Assembly (NCBI GenBank): GCA_021824575.1
Contig: JAKAKJ010000031.1
Location: 1-42,167, forward strand
DNA from: Chloroflexota bacterium
GTDB lineage: Bacteria > Chloroflexota > Anaerolineae > Anaerolineales > Villigracilaceae
Length of the DNA: 42,167 bases
Direction of reading: 5' to 3'
Shown here: positions 42,136 to 42,167 of the stretch, one piece after another
How the letters are laid out: each line of letters starts with the position of its first letter
Numbering within the stretch: the stretch's first letter is position 1
The notes under the pieces: generated by a model
What the model saw: the letters and a program-made list of their open reading frames with translations, nothing else
Told to the model about the DNA's origin: nothing
Database searches by the model: none
Made by a program: the position numbers and the translations under genes

Positions 42136-42157
42136 TTTTCGGACGAACCGCGCACAC
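42136..42157 (-). repeat. Inverted copy of the left-flank repeat
   Basis: Read on the minus strand this is GTGTGCGCGGTTCGTCCGAA..., which matches GTGTGCG-N5-7-TCCGRA of the copies at 30804-30848. It is in the opposite orientation and lies ten bases from the window end, so further copies may continue outside. If it is an element end, the element would enclose the NTPase and radical SAM genes. Confidence 0.5.
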
Positions 42158-42167
42158 GATTGTCGCA

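Overview
This 42 kb window looks like chromosomal DNA of a Chloroflexota bacterium, most likely an Anaerolineae/Anaerolineales member. That placement is an inference. It rests on a moderate GC content, on several palindromic repeat families of a kind I associate with these genomes, on a bacterial type A RNase P RNA, and on the mixture of a microcompartment operon with many STAND-like ATPases. No rRNA or tRNA gene was seen.

Region 1 (1-9860, minus strand) is an ethanolamine-utilisation microcompartment operon. In transcription order it reads eutN, eutA, a small 4-helix membrane protein, eutB, eutC, eutL, eutE, eutM, eutQ, eutT, eutJ and the first codons of another gene at the window edge. EutBC cleaves ethanolamine with adenosylcobalamin, EutT makes that cofactor, EutA reactivates the lyase, and EutE turns acetaldehyde into acetyl-CoA. 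EutM, EutL and EutN are hexamer, trimer and pentamer shell proteins. EutC (N-terminus) and EutE (C-terminus) carry helices that look like encapsulation peptides. Several gaps in the operon are filled by palindromic repeats.

Region 2 (9921-14897) holds an MFS transporter and, divergently, a TetR regulator followed by an ABC-2 permease and two ABC ATPases. A near-consensus promoter overlaps a perfect 24 bp inverted-repeat operator. The first ATPase carries an in-frame palindromic insertion and lacks its H-loop histidine.

Region 3 (14935-18169) is a PAS histidine kinase, a stand-alone receiver and a membrane protein in one operon. Region 4 (18170-29701) is mostly housekeeping: a PspC-domain protein, a GT39-like membrane glycosyltransferase, YjbQ, DNA polymerase IV, a secreted protein with two NBR1-type domains, and a minus-strand operon coaE(-GNAT fusion)-cdaA-ybbR-der. 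The cdaA-ybbR pair makes and controls c-di-AMP.

Region 5 (29930-30675) is the RNase P RNA gene with a matching promoter, a repeat-like P12 arm, and a tyrosine-recombinase remnant just downstream.

Region 6 (30676-42167) is the part most likely to hold something undescribed. It has a large membrane protein with an apparent degenerate NTPase core, then four P-loop NTPases (one fused to an OmpR-type winged helix, one STAND-TPR protein), a strong terminator, and a radical SAM-SPASM protein with a cysteine-rich N-terminus. The block is flanked by short repeats in inverted orientation (30804-30848 and 42136-42157), so it may be a mobile island inserted next to rnpB.
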